Source: Bin80 sp965215475 (GTDB lineage Bacteria > Bacteroidota > Rhodothermia > Rhodothermales > Bin80). Taken from it: a stretch of DNA of 64,000 nt. Shown piece by piece: positions 25,505-33,805 of this stretch. The position numbers and the translations under genes are program-made. Below the pieces are notes generated by a model. That model saw nothing but the letters and a program-made list of their open reading frames with translations, made no database searches and was not told where the DNA came from. Where the stretch lies: assembly GCA_965215475.1 (NCBI GenBank), contig OZ244061.1, forward strand, positions 1,612,001 to 1,676,000, given 5' to 3'. Positions within the stretch are counted from its first letter, which is position 1. Each line of letters starts with the position of its first letter.

Positions 25505-26320
25505 ATGTCTAAAAAACCATTTACCGCTCATGATCTTGCCCAGGCTCTTGAGTCGTGGGCCGACCCCGCATTCGCTGAATCGTACGATAATGTGGGGCTA
25601 CAGGTTGGCTCTGCGACGCAAATTGTTGACCGTGTACTTATCGCACTGGATCTTACCCCAAGCGTCGTGGAAGAGGCAATTCAAAAAGAATGTTCCATGA
25701 TTGTGACTCATCATCCGCTCTTATTTCGAAGCCCCTCCCAAATTCTAGAAGAAGAACTTATCGGACGACTCATTCTTCGTCTCGCACAAAAAAAGATTAC
25801 GCTTTACAGTATCCACACGAACCTGGATGCCGCCGACGGAGGCGTTTCCATTGCTCTTGCAGAAATACTTGGCCTACACAACCCTTCATTCCTAAATCCA
25901 AGTGATGATGGAACATTCGGAATGGGAGCCATTGGCGATTTACCCGAAGCAGTCCCTCTCAAAAACTTCCTGGATCAAGTACATGAAACCTTGAATACCC
26001 CCTCTCTCCGTTACGCTGGTTCGGAAGACGCGAGGATTAAAACCGTCGCCGTATGCGGCGGCTCTGGAGGCAGTCTGATCCCAACAGCACTTCACCTGAA
26101 TGCTGATGTATTCGTGACCGCAGACCTGAGTTATCACCGCTTTTTTGAAATTCTTGGCCCGGATGGGACATGTCAAATGGCTCTCGTGGACGCGGGACAT
26201 TATGAAACGGAACAGCACACCGAGCAACTTCTTTGTACGTGGCTGAAAAAGCGCTTCAACACAATAAAATTTTACTGTACCACAACACGCACGTCTCCAA
26301 TAAAAATTTCCACGCTCTGA
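25505..26320 (+). CDS. NIF3/YbgI-family dinuclear metal-centre protein
   Basis: 271 residues. Family signatures: SYDNVGLQVGS near the N-terminus, MIVTHHPLLF with two metal-ligand histidines, YSIHTNLDAADGGVS, GDLPEAVPL, VAVCGGSGGSLIP, DVFVTADLSYH and ALVDAGHYETEQ (C-terminal His/Glu ligands). Proteins of this family form hexameric toroids with a dinuclear metal site; bacterial members have been linked to GTP cyclohydrolase-I-like or stress roles but the reaction is not settled. The DUF164 zinc-ribbon gene follows 56 bp downstream, an arrangement common in bacteria, so they are likely one operon. Confidence 0.92.
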   Translation: MSKKPFTAHDLAQALESWADPAFAESYDNVGLQVGSATQIVDRVLIALDLTPSVVEEAIQKECSMIVTHHPLLFRSPSQILEEELIGRLILRLAQKKITLYSIHTNLDAADGGVSIALAEILGLHNPSFLNPSDDGTFGMGAIGDLPEAVPLKNFLDQVHETLNTPSLRYAGSEDARIKTVAVCGGSGGSLIPTALHLNADVFVTADLSYHRFFEILGPDGTCQMALVDAGHYETEQHTEQLLCTWLKKRFNTIKFYCTTTRTSPIKISTL

Positions 26321-26376
26321 ACCAGAGCTCACATCTTCTAGTAGAAGTATGCTACCTTTTGGACATTCCTTGATTT

Positions 26377-27132
26377 ATGAGCTCTACAGAAACAAACATT
26401 AGCAATCAGTTACGTGCGCTGATCCGACTACAGCACATTGATACGCTGATTTACCAAGTCGTAAAAGAACAGGGAGATCTACCTGAGGAAATTAGGGACC
26501 TCGAAGATGAATCCGCAGGATTACAAACCCGCACGAACAACATCAGACAGGAACAGGAGGATATCGAACAGTCTCGCCGACGTAGCGAATTCGATATCGA
26601 AGAAGCCGAAGAATTGATCAAGAAATACGAGGAGCAGCAGCTCCAAGTCCGAAATAATCGTGAATATGATGCTCTGACCAAAGAGATTGAAGTCCAGAAT
26701 GAACGTATTCACGAGGCAAAAGAGCTGATTGCGAGCACAGAGGGTTCACTGGAAACCAATGCAGGGCAAATTGAAGAAGCACAGCAGCGACTCTCTGATC
26801 TGGAAACGATGATTGCAGATAAGCGCACTCAATTAGGGAAAGTATTATTAACGACGGAGAAGAAAAAGAAATCTCTGGAGTCACTGAGAGAAGATGCGCA
26901 AGCCCTAGTGGATGAACGTTACCTTCGAGCATATCAGAGGTTACGAAACCGGTACAGGGATGGACGCGCAGTGGTTCGGCTCCGACGCGGGGCAGCGGGC
27001 GGCTTTGCAGTCCCGCCACAGCGGCAGATGGAGATTCGTCAACGTAACCGAATTATCCCGTGTGAGCATACCGGCCGTATTATCGTGGACAGCGAATTCT
27101 ACGAACAGGCAACCAGTGATCTAGTCGTTTAG
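26377..27132 (+). CDS. DUF164 coiled-coil protein with degenerate C4 zinc ribbon
   Basis: 251 residues. Residues about 10-185 are a long coiled coil rich in E, Q, K and R (EEAEELIKKYEEQQLQVRNN, REYDALTKEIEVQNERI). The C-terminal part aligns with the zinc-ribbon end of the family by PPQRQMEIRQRNRIIPCEHTGRIIVDSEFY. In the usual family the ribbon has two CxxC pairs; here the first pair is replaced (RRGAAGGFAVPP) and the second keeps only one cysteine (CEHT), so zinc binding is probably lost. The rest is intact. The family has no settled function; it sits between nif3 and rnpB. Confidence 0.85.
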   Translation: MSSTETNISNQLRALIRLQHIDTLIYQVVKEQGDLPEEIRDLEDESAGLQTRTNNIRQEQEDIEQSRRRSEFDIEEAEELIKKYEEQQLQVRNNREYDALTKEIEVQNERIHEAKELIASTEGSLETNAGQIEEAQQRLSDLETMIADKRTQLGKVLLTTEKKKKSLESLREDAQALVDERYLRAYQRLRNRYRDGRAVVRLRRGAAGGFAVPPQRQMEIRQRNRIIPCEHTGRIIVDSEFYEQATSDLVV

Positions 27133-27149
27133 TATTATATAAATAACGT

Positions 27150-27545
27150 GTTGGCCGGATCATCGCCTTGCCATAAGGCAGGGAGGAAAGTCCGAACTCC
27201 ATAGGGCACCGTACTTCCTAACGGGAAGGCATCGCATTCGCGATGACGGCAAGTGCAACAGAAAATAGACCAGCCGATGGACCTAACGGTCCAGGTGATG
27301 GGTGAAATGGTGAGAGTAAGAGCCCACCAGCGCTATGGGTGATCATGGCGGCTAGGTAAACCCTACGCGGAGCAAGGCCAAACAGCATCGCACGCACAAG
27401 CGATAAGGTGGCCCGCCGAATTGCGATGCGGGTAGGCTGCTAGAGGCCAGTGGTGACACTGGCCCCAGATAGATGATGATCTCTCCGGTTTCACTGCATA
27501 GTGGTGCAGCACCGGATAGACAGAATTCGGCTTACAGGTCAGGAC
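27150..27545 (+). ncRNA. rnpB: RNase P RNA, bacterial type A
   Basis: Catalytic RNA of RNase P, which removes the 5' leader of pre-tRNAs. The conserved core is clear: GGGAGGAAAGTCCGAACTCC (CR-I), ACAGAAAATAGACC with GCCGATGG, GGTGAAATGGTGAGAGTAAGAGCCCACC, AGGTAAACCC, CCAGATAGATGATGA, and the 3' AGACAGAATTCGGCTTA. The ends pair as helix P1: TTGGCC at 27151-27156 with GGTCAG at 27537-27542 (including G-U pairs). It begins about 18 bp after the DUF164 stop; an AT-rich TATTATATAAATAA stretch just before it may be its promoter. Confidence 0.96.
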
Positions 27546-27553
27546 GTACCACT

Positions 27554-27590
27554 GGGGGTGACTTCCACAAAGGGGGGCACCCCCATTTCT
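27554..27590. terminator. Hairpin terminator between rnpB and secG
   Basis: GGGGGTG (27554-27560) pairs with CACCCCC (27578-27584) and is followed by ATTTCTTTATTCTT on the plus strand. It lies just after the rnpB 3' end and ahead of the convergent secG stop at 27591, so it may serve both transcripts. Confidence 0.6.
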
Positions 27591-27950
27591 TTATTCTTGT
27601 GAGGAAGGTGGTGGAGGAACTGCCTCTTCCAATGGGGGAGGCGGTAATTCCTCTGGAGCTGGAACCGGCTGCTGTGTCGATTGCTGGGACTGCTGCTGGA
27701 GAATACTCCGCTCCGATGAGCCATCATCAATGGCGAAATTCGTCAGAATACATAACACAATAAAGATCGTAGCGAGAATCCATGTACCTCTTTCAAGGAC
27801 ATCTGGTGCTTGTCTGGCTCCAAGAATCTGAGTGGTCGCTCCTCCTGAGGCAATGCCTGCCAGACCACCCCCTTTTCCAGCTTGCAGGAGGATCAATCCC
27901 GTCATGATGACCCCAATGAGTGCGATGATGATGATCAATAACGTAAACAT
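27591..27950 (-). CDS. secG: Preprotein translocase subunit SecG
   Basis: 119 residues, slightly long. Two membrane helices (LLIIIIALIGVIMTGLILLQ and TWILATIFIVLCILTNFAI) flank the cytoplasmic loop GKGGGLAGIASGGATTQILGARQAPDVLERGT, which is the SecG signature. The C-terminal tail is rich in Q and P, as seen in Bacteroidota/Rhodothermota orthologues. SecG assists SecYE in protein export. It follows rsmE by 36 bp on the same strand. Confidence 0.92.
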   Translation of the reverse strand: MFTLLIIIIALIGVIMTGLILLQAGKGGGLAGIASGGATTQILGARQAPDVLERGTWILATIFIVLCILTNFAIDDGSSERSILQQQSQQSTQQPVPAPEELPPPPLEEAVPPPPSSQE

Positions 27951-27986
27951 GCGAAAAAATTTTCACCGTCTACCTTTGTGCCGTAC

Positions 27987-28697
27987 CTAGGTTCCACTTT
28001 TGTCCGCCAATACTACCGCTACTGCACAACAGATCGCTGCCGTTTCTGCACGAAGGCGGCGTGGCCCCAATCGGACTAACGTCGCGCCACTGTTGATCGC
28101 AACCTGGCGCTCATTTTCGGTAAATCCCCCCTCTGGACCAACCAAAATTTTCAATGATTTTTTTTCTTCATGAATAGCGGTCCGTAATGCGGCATCTGTA
28201 TTTGGATCCGCCATAAGAACGCCAGGACCCAAGATTTCCCGAAGAGGAGTCGGAGGATGCAAAACTGGTAACCTGCTACGGTTGCATTGTTTGAGTGCTG
28301 ACGTCATGACCTGTATGGCTCGATCTTTTCGCCATTTCCTGGACTCTCCTCCCCGCTCTGTCAGCAGTGGAATGATGGCCGTAACTCCCAGCTCTACCGC
28401 TTTTTCCAAAAACATGCTAAACCGCTTCTGCTGCTTCAATAATGCAAGACCTATCGTCAGTTCATAGACAGGCTCTCCAAGATTCTGCTGTGTCGACAGA
28501 ACATGACCACGTACTGCGTTCTGATCGGCCTGTTCAATCTGCACCTGTGCCGCACGTCCCTGTCCATCCACGACTGTAATCACAACGCCGGGTTGTAGTC
28601 GAAGTACTTTTACCGCATGCTTTGACTCCTCTGGTGGAAGGACCACATGCCCTGTGGGAGAGAACGCCTCGGGGGGAGCAAAAAAGAACCAATCCAT
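27987..28697 (-). CDS. rsmE: 16S rRNA m3U1498 methyltransferase
   Basis: 236 residues from the ATG at 28697, which gives the canonical start MDWFFFAPPE; the frame is open 44 codons further upstream but that part overlaps the omp85 gene and does not look like RsmE. SPOUT-class features: N-terminal PUA-like domain with SKHAVKVLRLQPGVVITVVDG, then GLALLKQQKRFSMFLEKAVELGVTAIIP, SALKQCNRSRLP, and the AdoMet knot ILVGPEGGFTENE with LGPRRLRAETAA. Methylates N3 of U1498 in 16S rRNA. Starts 3 bp after the omp85 stop. Confidence 0.95.
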   Translation of the reverse strand: MDWFFFAPPEAFSPTGHVVLPPEESKHAVKVLRLQPGVVITVVDGQGRAAQVQIEQADQNAVRGHVLSTQQNLGEPVYELTIGLALLKQQKRFSMFLEKAVELGVTAIIPLLTERGGESRKWRKDRAIQVMTSALKQCNRSRLPVLHPPTPLREILGPGVLMADPNTDAALRTAIHEEKKSLKILVGPEGGFTENERQVAINSGATLVRLGPRRLRAETAAICCAVAVVLADKSGT

Positions 28698-28699
28698 TT

Positions 28700-30442
28700 C
28701 TATAACCCCAGACTTAATCCAATATGCGCCCGCACAGCAGAAATATCCTCCGTTGCGACAGCCAAGGTGAAGTTGATGATCCCCGCTGCTGTGCTGAGCT
28801 GGAAGCCTGCCCCAAATCCTGGATACCACTCACCGGAAAACTGCGGTCCTTTATCGCTGTCAAGATAACCGACATCCATAAACCCAAAACCGTAGGTCAC
28901 CGAATCCAATCGATATCGATACTCTACTAGGGTCCGTACGGCAAAAGGCACACGGAAACGATGTTCGTCGTATCCACGAAGGCTTCGGGATCCTCCAATT
29001 CGAAACAAATCACTTTCGTCAAGCTGCCGGCCGCGCACTAACATGAGTTCTCCTCCAGCAACAATAAGATTGCGCCTGCCCAGAGGAATATATACACGCC
29101 CTTGAGCCGTCAGGCGCCGCTGACGAAGCCGATTCTGCTCACGGGGCATATCTTCCTGATGCACTATACTTTCTGAATCCTTCTGCCCGTGTTCCGCATG
29201 CATGCTCAGCAGATACCCTCTGGTGGGGCTCAAAGCATGATCAACTTGCCGGATCTGGATTCCCCCTCCGACAAACAATGCATCCGCCACAGGCACTCGT
29301 TGCCTGCCGTTGACAATTTCGGTACCCGCCAAGCCGGGGCGTGTAACCTCACGAGTAACGCTGGCAAAAATCTGCATGGACGGATCTACCCAATACCCAA
29401 CCCGGGCTTCATAATTTCGCTTTCCATAGGTTGAATCCTGCTGAAGCCCTTCAAAGGTACCCGCCAGGCTCAGAGGCAGCCCAAACACCAGAGGGGTTTC
29501 AGCATGCACCAATACATAACCCAATTGACCTGGTGCTCGATTTAATGTCAGCTCCAGAGTTCTCGCCCCTCCGAAAAGATTACGAAGTGCGAGACTTCCA
29601 TTTCCAACCACGGCCCCTTTACCTCCTTCCGCCCGCTCATACCCTAGAGCCAAATCGAATGCCCCCGGTGGACTTTCTTCCACGGGCACATGAATGACCA
29701 CACTACTATCGGTTTCTCTGTATAATTCCGGCAGGCCTACACGACTGAATATGCCCGTAGATTCCAGTTTGTCTTGCATTTTTTTTGGATCAAAATTTTT
29801 CAGAACCTGCCCCGATTTTAAACCAGAGGTATGATACACATAAGTTGGTTGGGTACGCTTCGCTCCTTGTAGAACCACCGCTGCGAGACGTGAAGAGCCC
29901 CCTTCCCGTACACGGATCATCACATCATGCTGCACACTATCACGCGGGATGATTGCTTCGATTATAACTTCGGCCAATACGTACCCCCCTCTTGAATAAT
30001 GATCTAGAATAGATTCTGCTGCACTTTCTAAGGCTTTTGCTGTGACCCAATCTCCTTCATCCAAAGGAATTCGTATTTGAGTGGAATCCATTTTACTCAC
30101 TCCTAGTAGCCGAACGATCCCAACTCTAGCCCGATTCCCACTGGATGCATAAAGAATCTGGGATTCGGTGTTCTGAGAATCAATTTTAGCATACAAATAG
30201 CCTTCTTGATGAAACATACGAATCACCTGTTGCTCGAATGTGAGCGTACTATCTGGCGCCCATGACCAAGGTTCACCATCTGTGATAAGCTGCCACTGAG
30301 CTTTGACCGATACATCGGACATAGACATACAAAACAAAAACAGAAATACTCTAAGAAAGACGCCTGCTGAACAGCTCAACCCCAAAAATCGTTGTATTAG
30401 GTACATCAACCTTTTATACCTCTGACTCCACAGATTCCCCAA
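28700..30442 (-). CDS. Omp85/BamA-superfamily outer membrane protein
   Basis: 580 residues; an alternative start at 30406 (MYLIQRFLGL) leaves a signal peptide of better length. Residues about 90-280 have POTRA-like repeats (VGIVRLLGVSKMDSTQIRIPLDEGDW, KMQDKLESTGIFSRVG). The C-terminal ~300 residues are a D15-type beta barrel with the diagnostic LFRIGGSRSLRGYDEHRF (VRGF/Y-type motif) and the final strand pattern ISAVRAHIGLSLGL ending in a hydrophobic residue. With about two POTRA domains it is shorter than BamA and closer to TamA or patatin-linked Omp85 types; its cargo is unknown. Possible operon with rsmE and secG. Confidence 0.85.
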   Translation of the reverse strand: MGNLWSQRYKRLMYLIQRFLGLSCSAGVFLRVFLFLFCMSMSDVSVKAQWQLITDGEPWSWAPDSTLTFEQQVIRMFHQEGYLYAKIDSQNTESQILYASSGNRARVGIVRLLGVSKMDSTQIRIPLDEGDWVTAKALESAAESILDHYSRGGYVLAEVIIEAIIPRDSVQHDVMIRVREGGSSRLAAVVLQGAKRTQPTYVYHTSGLKSGQVLKNFDPKKMQDKLESTGIFSRVGLPELYRETDSSVVIHVPVEESPPGAFDLALGYERAEGGKGAVVGNGSLALRNLFGGARTLELTLNRAPGQLGYVLVHAETPLVFGLPLSLAGTFEGLQQDSTYGKRNYEARVGYWVDPSMQIFASVTREVTRPGLAGTEIVNGRQRVPVADALFVGGGIQIRQVDHALSPTRGYLLSMHAEHGQKDSESIVHQEDMPREQNRLRQRRLTAQGRVYIPLGRRNLIVAGGELMLVRGRQLDESDLFRIGGSRSLRGYDEHRFRVPFAVRTLVEYRYRLDSVTYGFGFMDVGYLDSDKGPQFSGEWYPGFGAGFQLSTAAGIINFTLAVATEDISAVRAHIGLSLGL

Positions 30443-30472
30443 GATAAGCCGGGTAACTTCTCAAACGTACTC

Positions 30473-31504
30473 TTGTGCTGGTATGACACCAACCAACGCG
30501 ACCTTCCTTGGCGAGGAAAGTCCAATCTGTACGAAATTTGGCTTTCGGAAATCATGCTTCAGCAGACGCGCGTCAAATATGTGCGATCGTATTACGAAAA
30601 GTTTCTGTGTCTATTTCCAACACTGGAAGATCTCGCGGCAGCCGATCTAGATGACGTACTTCGAGTTTGGGAAGGAATGGGATACTATGCCCGTGCACAC
30701 AATCTACATGCAGCGGCTCAGCAAGTTGTAGCTTTGGATCGACTTCCATCATCTTGTCAAGAATTACGCATGCTCCCGGGTATTGGTCCCTATACCAGTA
30801 GAGCCATTGCTTCGATCGTGTTCAACGAGCCAGTTGCTGCGGTAGATGGGAATGTGCGTCGGGTGATCTCTCGCATATTTGCCCACCCAGGAACACCTGC
30901 CAAATTTGTTCAGCATCTCGCGGACCAATTGCTTTGTGGTAGCCGGCCAGGGGACTATAATCAGGCGATGATGGACCTAGGATCACAGATATGTCTACCA
31001 AAGAATCCAAAATGTACTCTATGCCCGGTCCAAAACTATTGTTCAGCCTGGATTGAAGGAGTTCCTGAAAAATATCCAGAACCCAAGAAAAAACGCCCTG
31101 TTCCGCATTATGATGTTTCAGTTGCCGTACTACGTGATACGCTTGGACGAATATTTATTCAACAGCGTGCGGCAAAAGGGTTGCTTGGCGGACTGTGGGA
31201 ATTGCCTGGCGGGAAAGCACAGCCGAGTGAATCTCCTAAGGAAACTTGTGTCCGTGAACTGCAAGAAGAGCTTGGAGTTAAGGTACAGGTGGGATATTTG
31301 ATCGGTGAAGTGAATCATGCATATTCACACTTTAAGATTACACTGCGTGCTTATGAGTGCACGATCATTGACGGCGAGCCAAAATCTACCGTAGGTTTGA
31401 CAACGGCATGGGTACCCCCTGATGAATTAACTAAATTTGCATTTCCCAGAGCAAATCGGCGTATACTTGATCTTCTGGGATCTCCAGCTACAAAATCATC
31501 ATGA
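30473..31504 (+). CDS. mutY: A/G-specific adenine DNA glycosylase
   Basis: 343 residues with TTG as start; no ATG or GTG exists in frame between the upstream stop (30398) and 30473, so the start is either this TTG or the CTG at 30422. Function: removes adenine mispaired with 8-oxoguanine. RDLPWRG, LSEIMLQQTRV (catalytic Glu), the HhH MLPGIGPYTSRAIASI with AAVDGNVRRV (catalytic Asp) and the iron-sulfur cysteines of CLPKNPKCTLCPVQNYC are present. The C-terminal NUDIX-like domain (LWELPGGKAQPSES, RELQEELGV) recognises 8-oxoG. Overlaps the next gene by ATGA. Confidence 0.95.
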   Translation: MCWYDTNQRDLPWRGKSNLYEIWLSEIMLQQTRVKYVRSYYEKFLCLFPTLEDLAAADLDDVLRVWEGMGYYARAHNLHAAAQQVVALDRLPSSCQELRMLPGIGPYTSRAIASIVFNEPVAAVDGNVRRVISRIFAHPGTPAKFVQHLADQLLCGSRPGDYNQAMMDLGSQICLPKNPKCTLCPVQNYCSAWIEGVPEKYPEPKKKRPVPHYDVSVAVLRDTLGRIFIQQRAAKGLLGGLWELPGGKAQPSESPKETCVRELQEELGVKVQVGYLIGEVNHAYSHFKITLRAYECTIIDGEPKSTVGLTTAWVPPDELTKFAFPRANRRILDLLGSPATKSS

Positions 31505-31983
31505 ACGAAACACTCCTTTATATTATTCTCGGTGTACTGTACCTCATATTTACAGCACTGGGGAGAGCTGCCAAGAAAAGACAGCAAAAAACACAGACGG
31601 AGGAGCCTTGGTCTCTTGAGGACGCACTTCGAGATCTGCAGACTACGTCGGAAGAGCAACCTGAAGTTGCTCCAGTTCCTGTACCTCAGATGCCGTCTGA
31701 TTGGCCGGATGAGTATACCCCATACATTCCAGATACTCAAAACCGTCCTACTGAGCCGCCCCCGATCGCAAAACCCGCCTTCAATATCCCTACCGTCACT
31801 GAGCGGCCTGCCGCGAAACCCAAGGTGTCGGATCCGCCAAAAAAATCTAGGCCCCCCTCATCTCCTGCAATCCCCCGCCTTCTAAATGATCCCAAATCCG
31901 CACGGGAAGCAATCATTGTGAGTGAAATCCTGCGAAGACCCAAGGGCGCCAGAGGATTCCCACAACCCGGCATCCATCGCTGA
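31501..31983 (+). CDS. Hypothetical single-pass membrane protein, Pro-rich
   Basis: 160 residues. One N-terminal membrane helix (TLLYIILGVLYLIFTALGRAA) is followed by basic residues (KKRQQK), a proline-rich low-complexity middle, and a C-terminal helix LLNDPKSAREAIIVSEILRRPKGAR. Small membrane proteins with this layout and a conserved AREAxxxSEIL tail follow DNA-repair or metabolic genes in related bacteria; no function is known to me. Start overlaps the mutY stop by 4 bp (ATGA), so translation is coupled. Confidence 0.75.
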   Translation: MNETLLYIILGVLYLIFTALGRAAKKRQQKTQTEEPWSLEDALRDLQTTSEEQPEVAPVPVPQMPSDWPDEYTPYIPDTQNRPTEPPPIAKPAFNIPTVTERPAAKPKVSDPPKKSRPPSSPAIPRLLNDPKSAREAIIVSEILRRPKGARGFPQPGIHR

Positions 31984-32076
31984 GAGGGCTACTTGAAGTA
32001 GAGATTGACGACCGACAAATTGGAAGTCAGAACTGGCACCCAAAAGCTTCAAACTATGGCAACTCATCAGAAAAAT

Positions 32077-32106
32077 GGGCGCGGAATCAAATTCAGCGCC
32101 CTCTTT
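32077..32106 (+). terminator. Possible intrinsic terminator after the mutY unit
   Basis: GGGCGC (32077-32082) and GCGCCC (32096-32101) form a 6-bp stem with a 13-nt loop, followed by TCTTT. It is about 95 bp after the last plus-strand stop and the T-tract is weak, so the call is tentative. Confidence 0.4.
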
Positions 32107-32179
32107 CATGACGCTCACCTACTCGCACAGAATGGCCGTTACACTTGATCGTAATCGCCGTAGTTATCCACGACGCTGC

Positions 32180-32716
32180 TTATTCATCAGAGGAGTCAGG
32201 TTCAGGTTCTTCTGCTCCTCGCTTGAACAATGCGGCACCAATTGCGCCTCCAATCAGTCCCATCAGGACTCCTCCAATTAATGCAATCATGGGGCCTCCC
32301 CACGTAATCATCATCTCGGTAACCGATTCTGCCTGCTCCGCACCAGGTGCATCAAATGCTCCTGTGTTACGAATCATCTCCAACGTTTCTTCGGGAGAAG
32401 GGAGTATATTCAGCAGGATTAATAACCAGCTTAAAACCAATGCGATTACGGCATATGCAATACCAGCGAGCGAGCCAATCCCGACTCCTTGCCCTGCTGA
32501 GAGTGTCAATTCATGTTCCGTGGCGTAATGCCAAACGGCAACCAGCCCACTGGTTAACATCACCATGCATCCGAGTATACCAAAAATAATTCCTAGGAGC
32601 GTCTGTTGATTCGCAGGGTCAGAGGCACCCGAAAAATGACTCGCTACAGAAAGAATCACCCCTGTTACGCCGGCGACTAGACCACCTATTAGAACGGATT
32701 GAGCTTTTGAAGGCAT
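32180..32716 (-). CDS. DUF4199-like multi-pass membrane protein
   Basis: 178 residues with four predicted membrane helices: SVLIGGLVAGVTGVILSVAS, LLGIIFGILGCMVMLTSGLVAVW, GIAYAVIALVLSWLLILLNIL and GGPMIALIGGVLMGLIGGAIGAALF, plus an acidic C-terminal tail (EEPEPDSSDE). The loop ATEHELTLSAGQGVGIGSLAG between helices 2 and 3 matches the general DUF4199 pattern in Bacteroidota. Function unknown. It precedes nothing on the same strand closely (DUF2085 gene lies 60 bp upstream, same strand), so they may be co-transcribed. Confidence 0.7.
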   Translation of the reverse strand: MPSKAQSVLIGGLVAGVTGVILSVASHFSGASDPANQQTLLGIIFGILGCMVMLTSGLVAVWHYATEHELTLSAGQGVGIGSLAGIAYAVIALVLSWLLILLNILPSPEETLEMIRNTGAFDAPGAEQAESVTEMMITWGGPMIALIGGVLMGLIGGAIGAALFKRGAEEPEPDSSDE

Positions 32717-32776
32717 CTGTATAATGATTTGTCTGACTTCAAAATAAGCAATTTACACATATAATGCACGCTTTCG

Positions 32777-33217
32777 CTAATCTCCTCGCCATGCCAGAGC
32801 ACGAGCAACTAGAACTCCTCCGACTGTACCAAAAATTGCTCCGGTACACAGCCTGGTTTCTGCCGAATTATGCCAAACATCCAGAAAATCTAATCCCCAG
32901 TCCAACCCCAGTAGTGCTAAGGATACCATCACGAATATATGTGCATCCCTGCCCGTCCATTTATGTGATGCCAATGCAACAAACGGTCCCACGGCTAGAC
33001 CAATAAGGATTCCATAACATCGGTGGCATACTGCCAGTTGCACACCATGAATATGAGGAGAGCGCTCACTGATCTGGTGACAGAACGGATCAAAAATATA
33101 CATCATTGCCAACTGAATCGGCTCACTTACCCATGGTGGGGTGCTGGCAAGTACTGGCAAAATCGCCATTAAAAAGAGCGAGCCAATCCAGGCAAACCAG
33201 TTAATATGATTTGTCAT
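32777..33217 (-). CDS. DUF2085 membrane protein
   Basis: 146 residues. The family signature is clear: MYIFDPFCHQISERSPHIHGVQLAVCHRCYGILIGL, with the paired Cys/His motifs CHQ and CHRCYG. Four hydrophobic segments are seen (IGSLFLMAILPVLAST, GILIGLAVGPFVALAS, IFVMVSLALLGLDWGLDFL, CTGAIFGTVGGVLVARALAW). The cysteines and histidines suggest metal or heme binding, but the function of the family is not known. Confidence 0.85.
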   Translation of the reverse strand: MTNHINWFAWIGSLFLMAILPVLASTPPWVSEPIQLAMMYIFDPFCHQISERSPHIHGVQLAVCHRCYGILIGLAVGPFVALASHKWTGRDAHIFVMVSLALLGLDWGLDFLDVWHNSAETRLCTGAIFGTVGGVLVARALAWRGD

Positions 33218-33397
33218 ACGTCAAATTGTCCTAATTATTGTCACCATCGTGGACAGCTTGGCACTCATGTACGCCTAAATCTGACATAGTTCACCGTGGC
33301 ATACAGTTTGTACATTCATCACACCTGAAATGCTTGGCATATTTTGTTTGTCATTGTGTGCATGATACAACATACAAAATAAGTCTTTGCATTTTTG

Positions 33398-33424
33398 TTA
33401 GCACTCACCCAGTGAGATTGCTAA
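33398..33424 (+). promoter_or_regulatory. CIRCE operator upstream of groES-groEL
   Basis: TTAGCACTC (33398-33406), nine bases, then GATTGCTAA (33416-33424). The consensus is TTAGCACTC-N9-GAGTGCTAA, so only one base differs. It lies 55 bp before the groES start. This is the binding site of the heat-shock repressor HrcA, implying that the chaperonin operon is HrcA-controlled; hrcA itself is not in the window. Confidence 0.88.
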
Positions 33425-33478
33425 CAGGTTTATCACCTTACTTTCTCATCAACAACTTAAACTTAAATCTAATCTATC

Positions 33479-33763
33479 ATGAACATTCAACCACTTAATG
33501 ATCGTGTGGTCGTAGAGGCGCAGGATGCTGAAGAGCAGACCGCCAGCGGCCTATATATTCCAGACACGGCGAAAGAAAAACCCCAACGAGGAGTCGTTCT
33601 ATCCGTCGGTCCAGGCCGTGTTGAAAACGGCACAAAAATTGACATGACCGTCAAAGCCGGTGATGTTGTTCTGTATGGTAAGTACTCTGGAACGGAAGTC
33701 ACACTCGATGACAAAGAGTACATGATCATGCGAGAGAGTGACATCCTTGGCATTATTCAGTAA
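33479..33763 (+). CDS. groES: Co-chaperonin GroES
   Basis: 94 residues, normal length. Starts MNIQPLNDRVVVEAQDAEEQTASGLYIPDTAKEKPQ, with the mobile loop TASGLYIPDTAKEKPQRG that contacts GroEL, and ends in YMIMRESDILGIIQ. Forms the heptameric lid of the chaperonin. First gene of a two-gene operon 42 bp upstream of groEL, under the CIRCE site at 33398. Confidence 0.97.
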   Translation: MNIQPLNDRVVVEAQDAEEQTASGLYIPDTAKEKPQRGVVLSVGPGRVENGTKIDMTVKAGDVVLYGKYSGTEVTLDDKEYMIMRESDILGIIQ

Positions 33764-33805
33764 CGAATTCTTAACACATAAAAAATCTTAAACCTTAATT
33801 AACTC

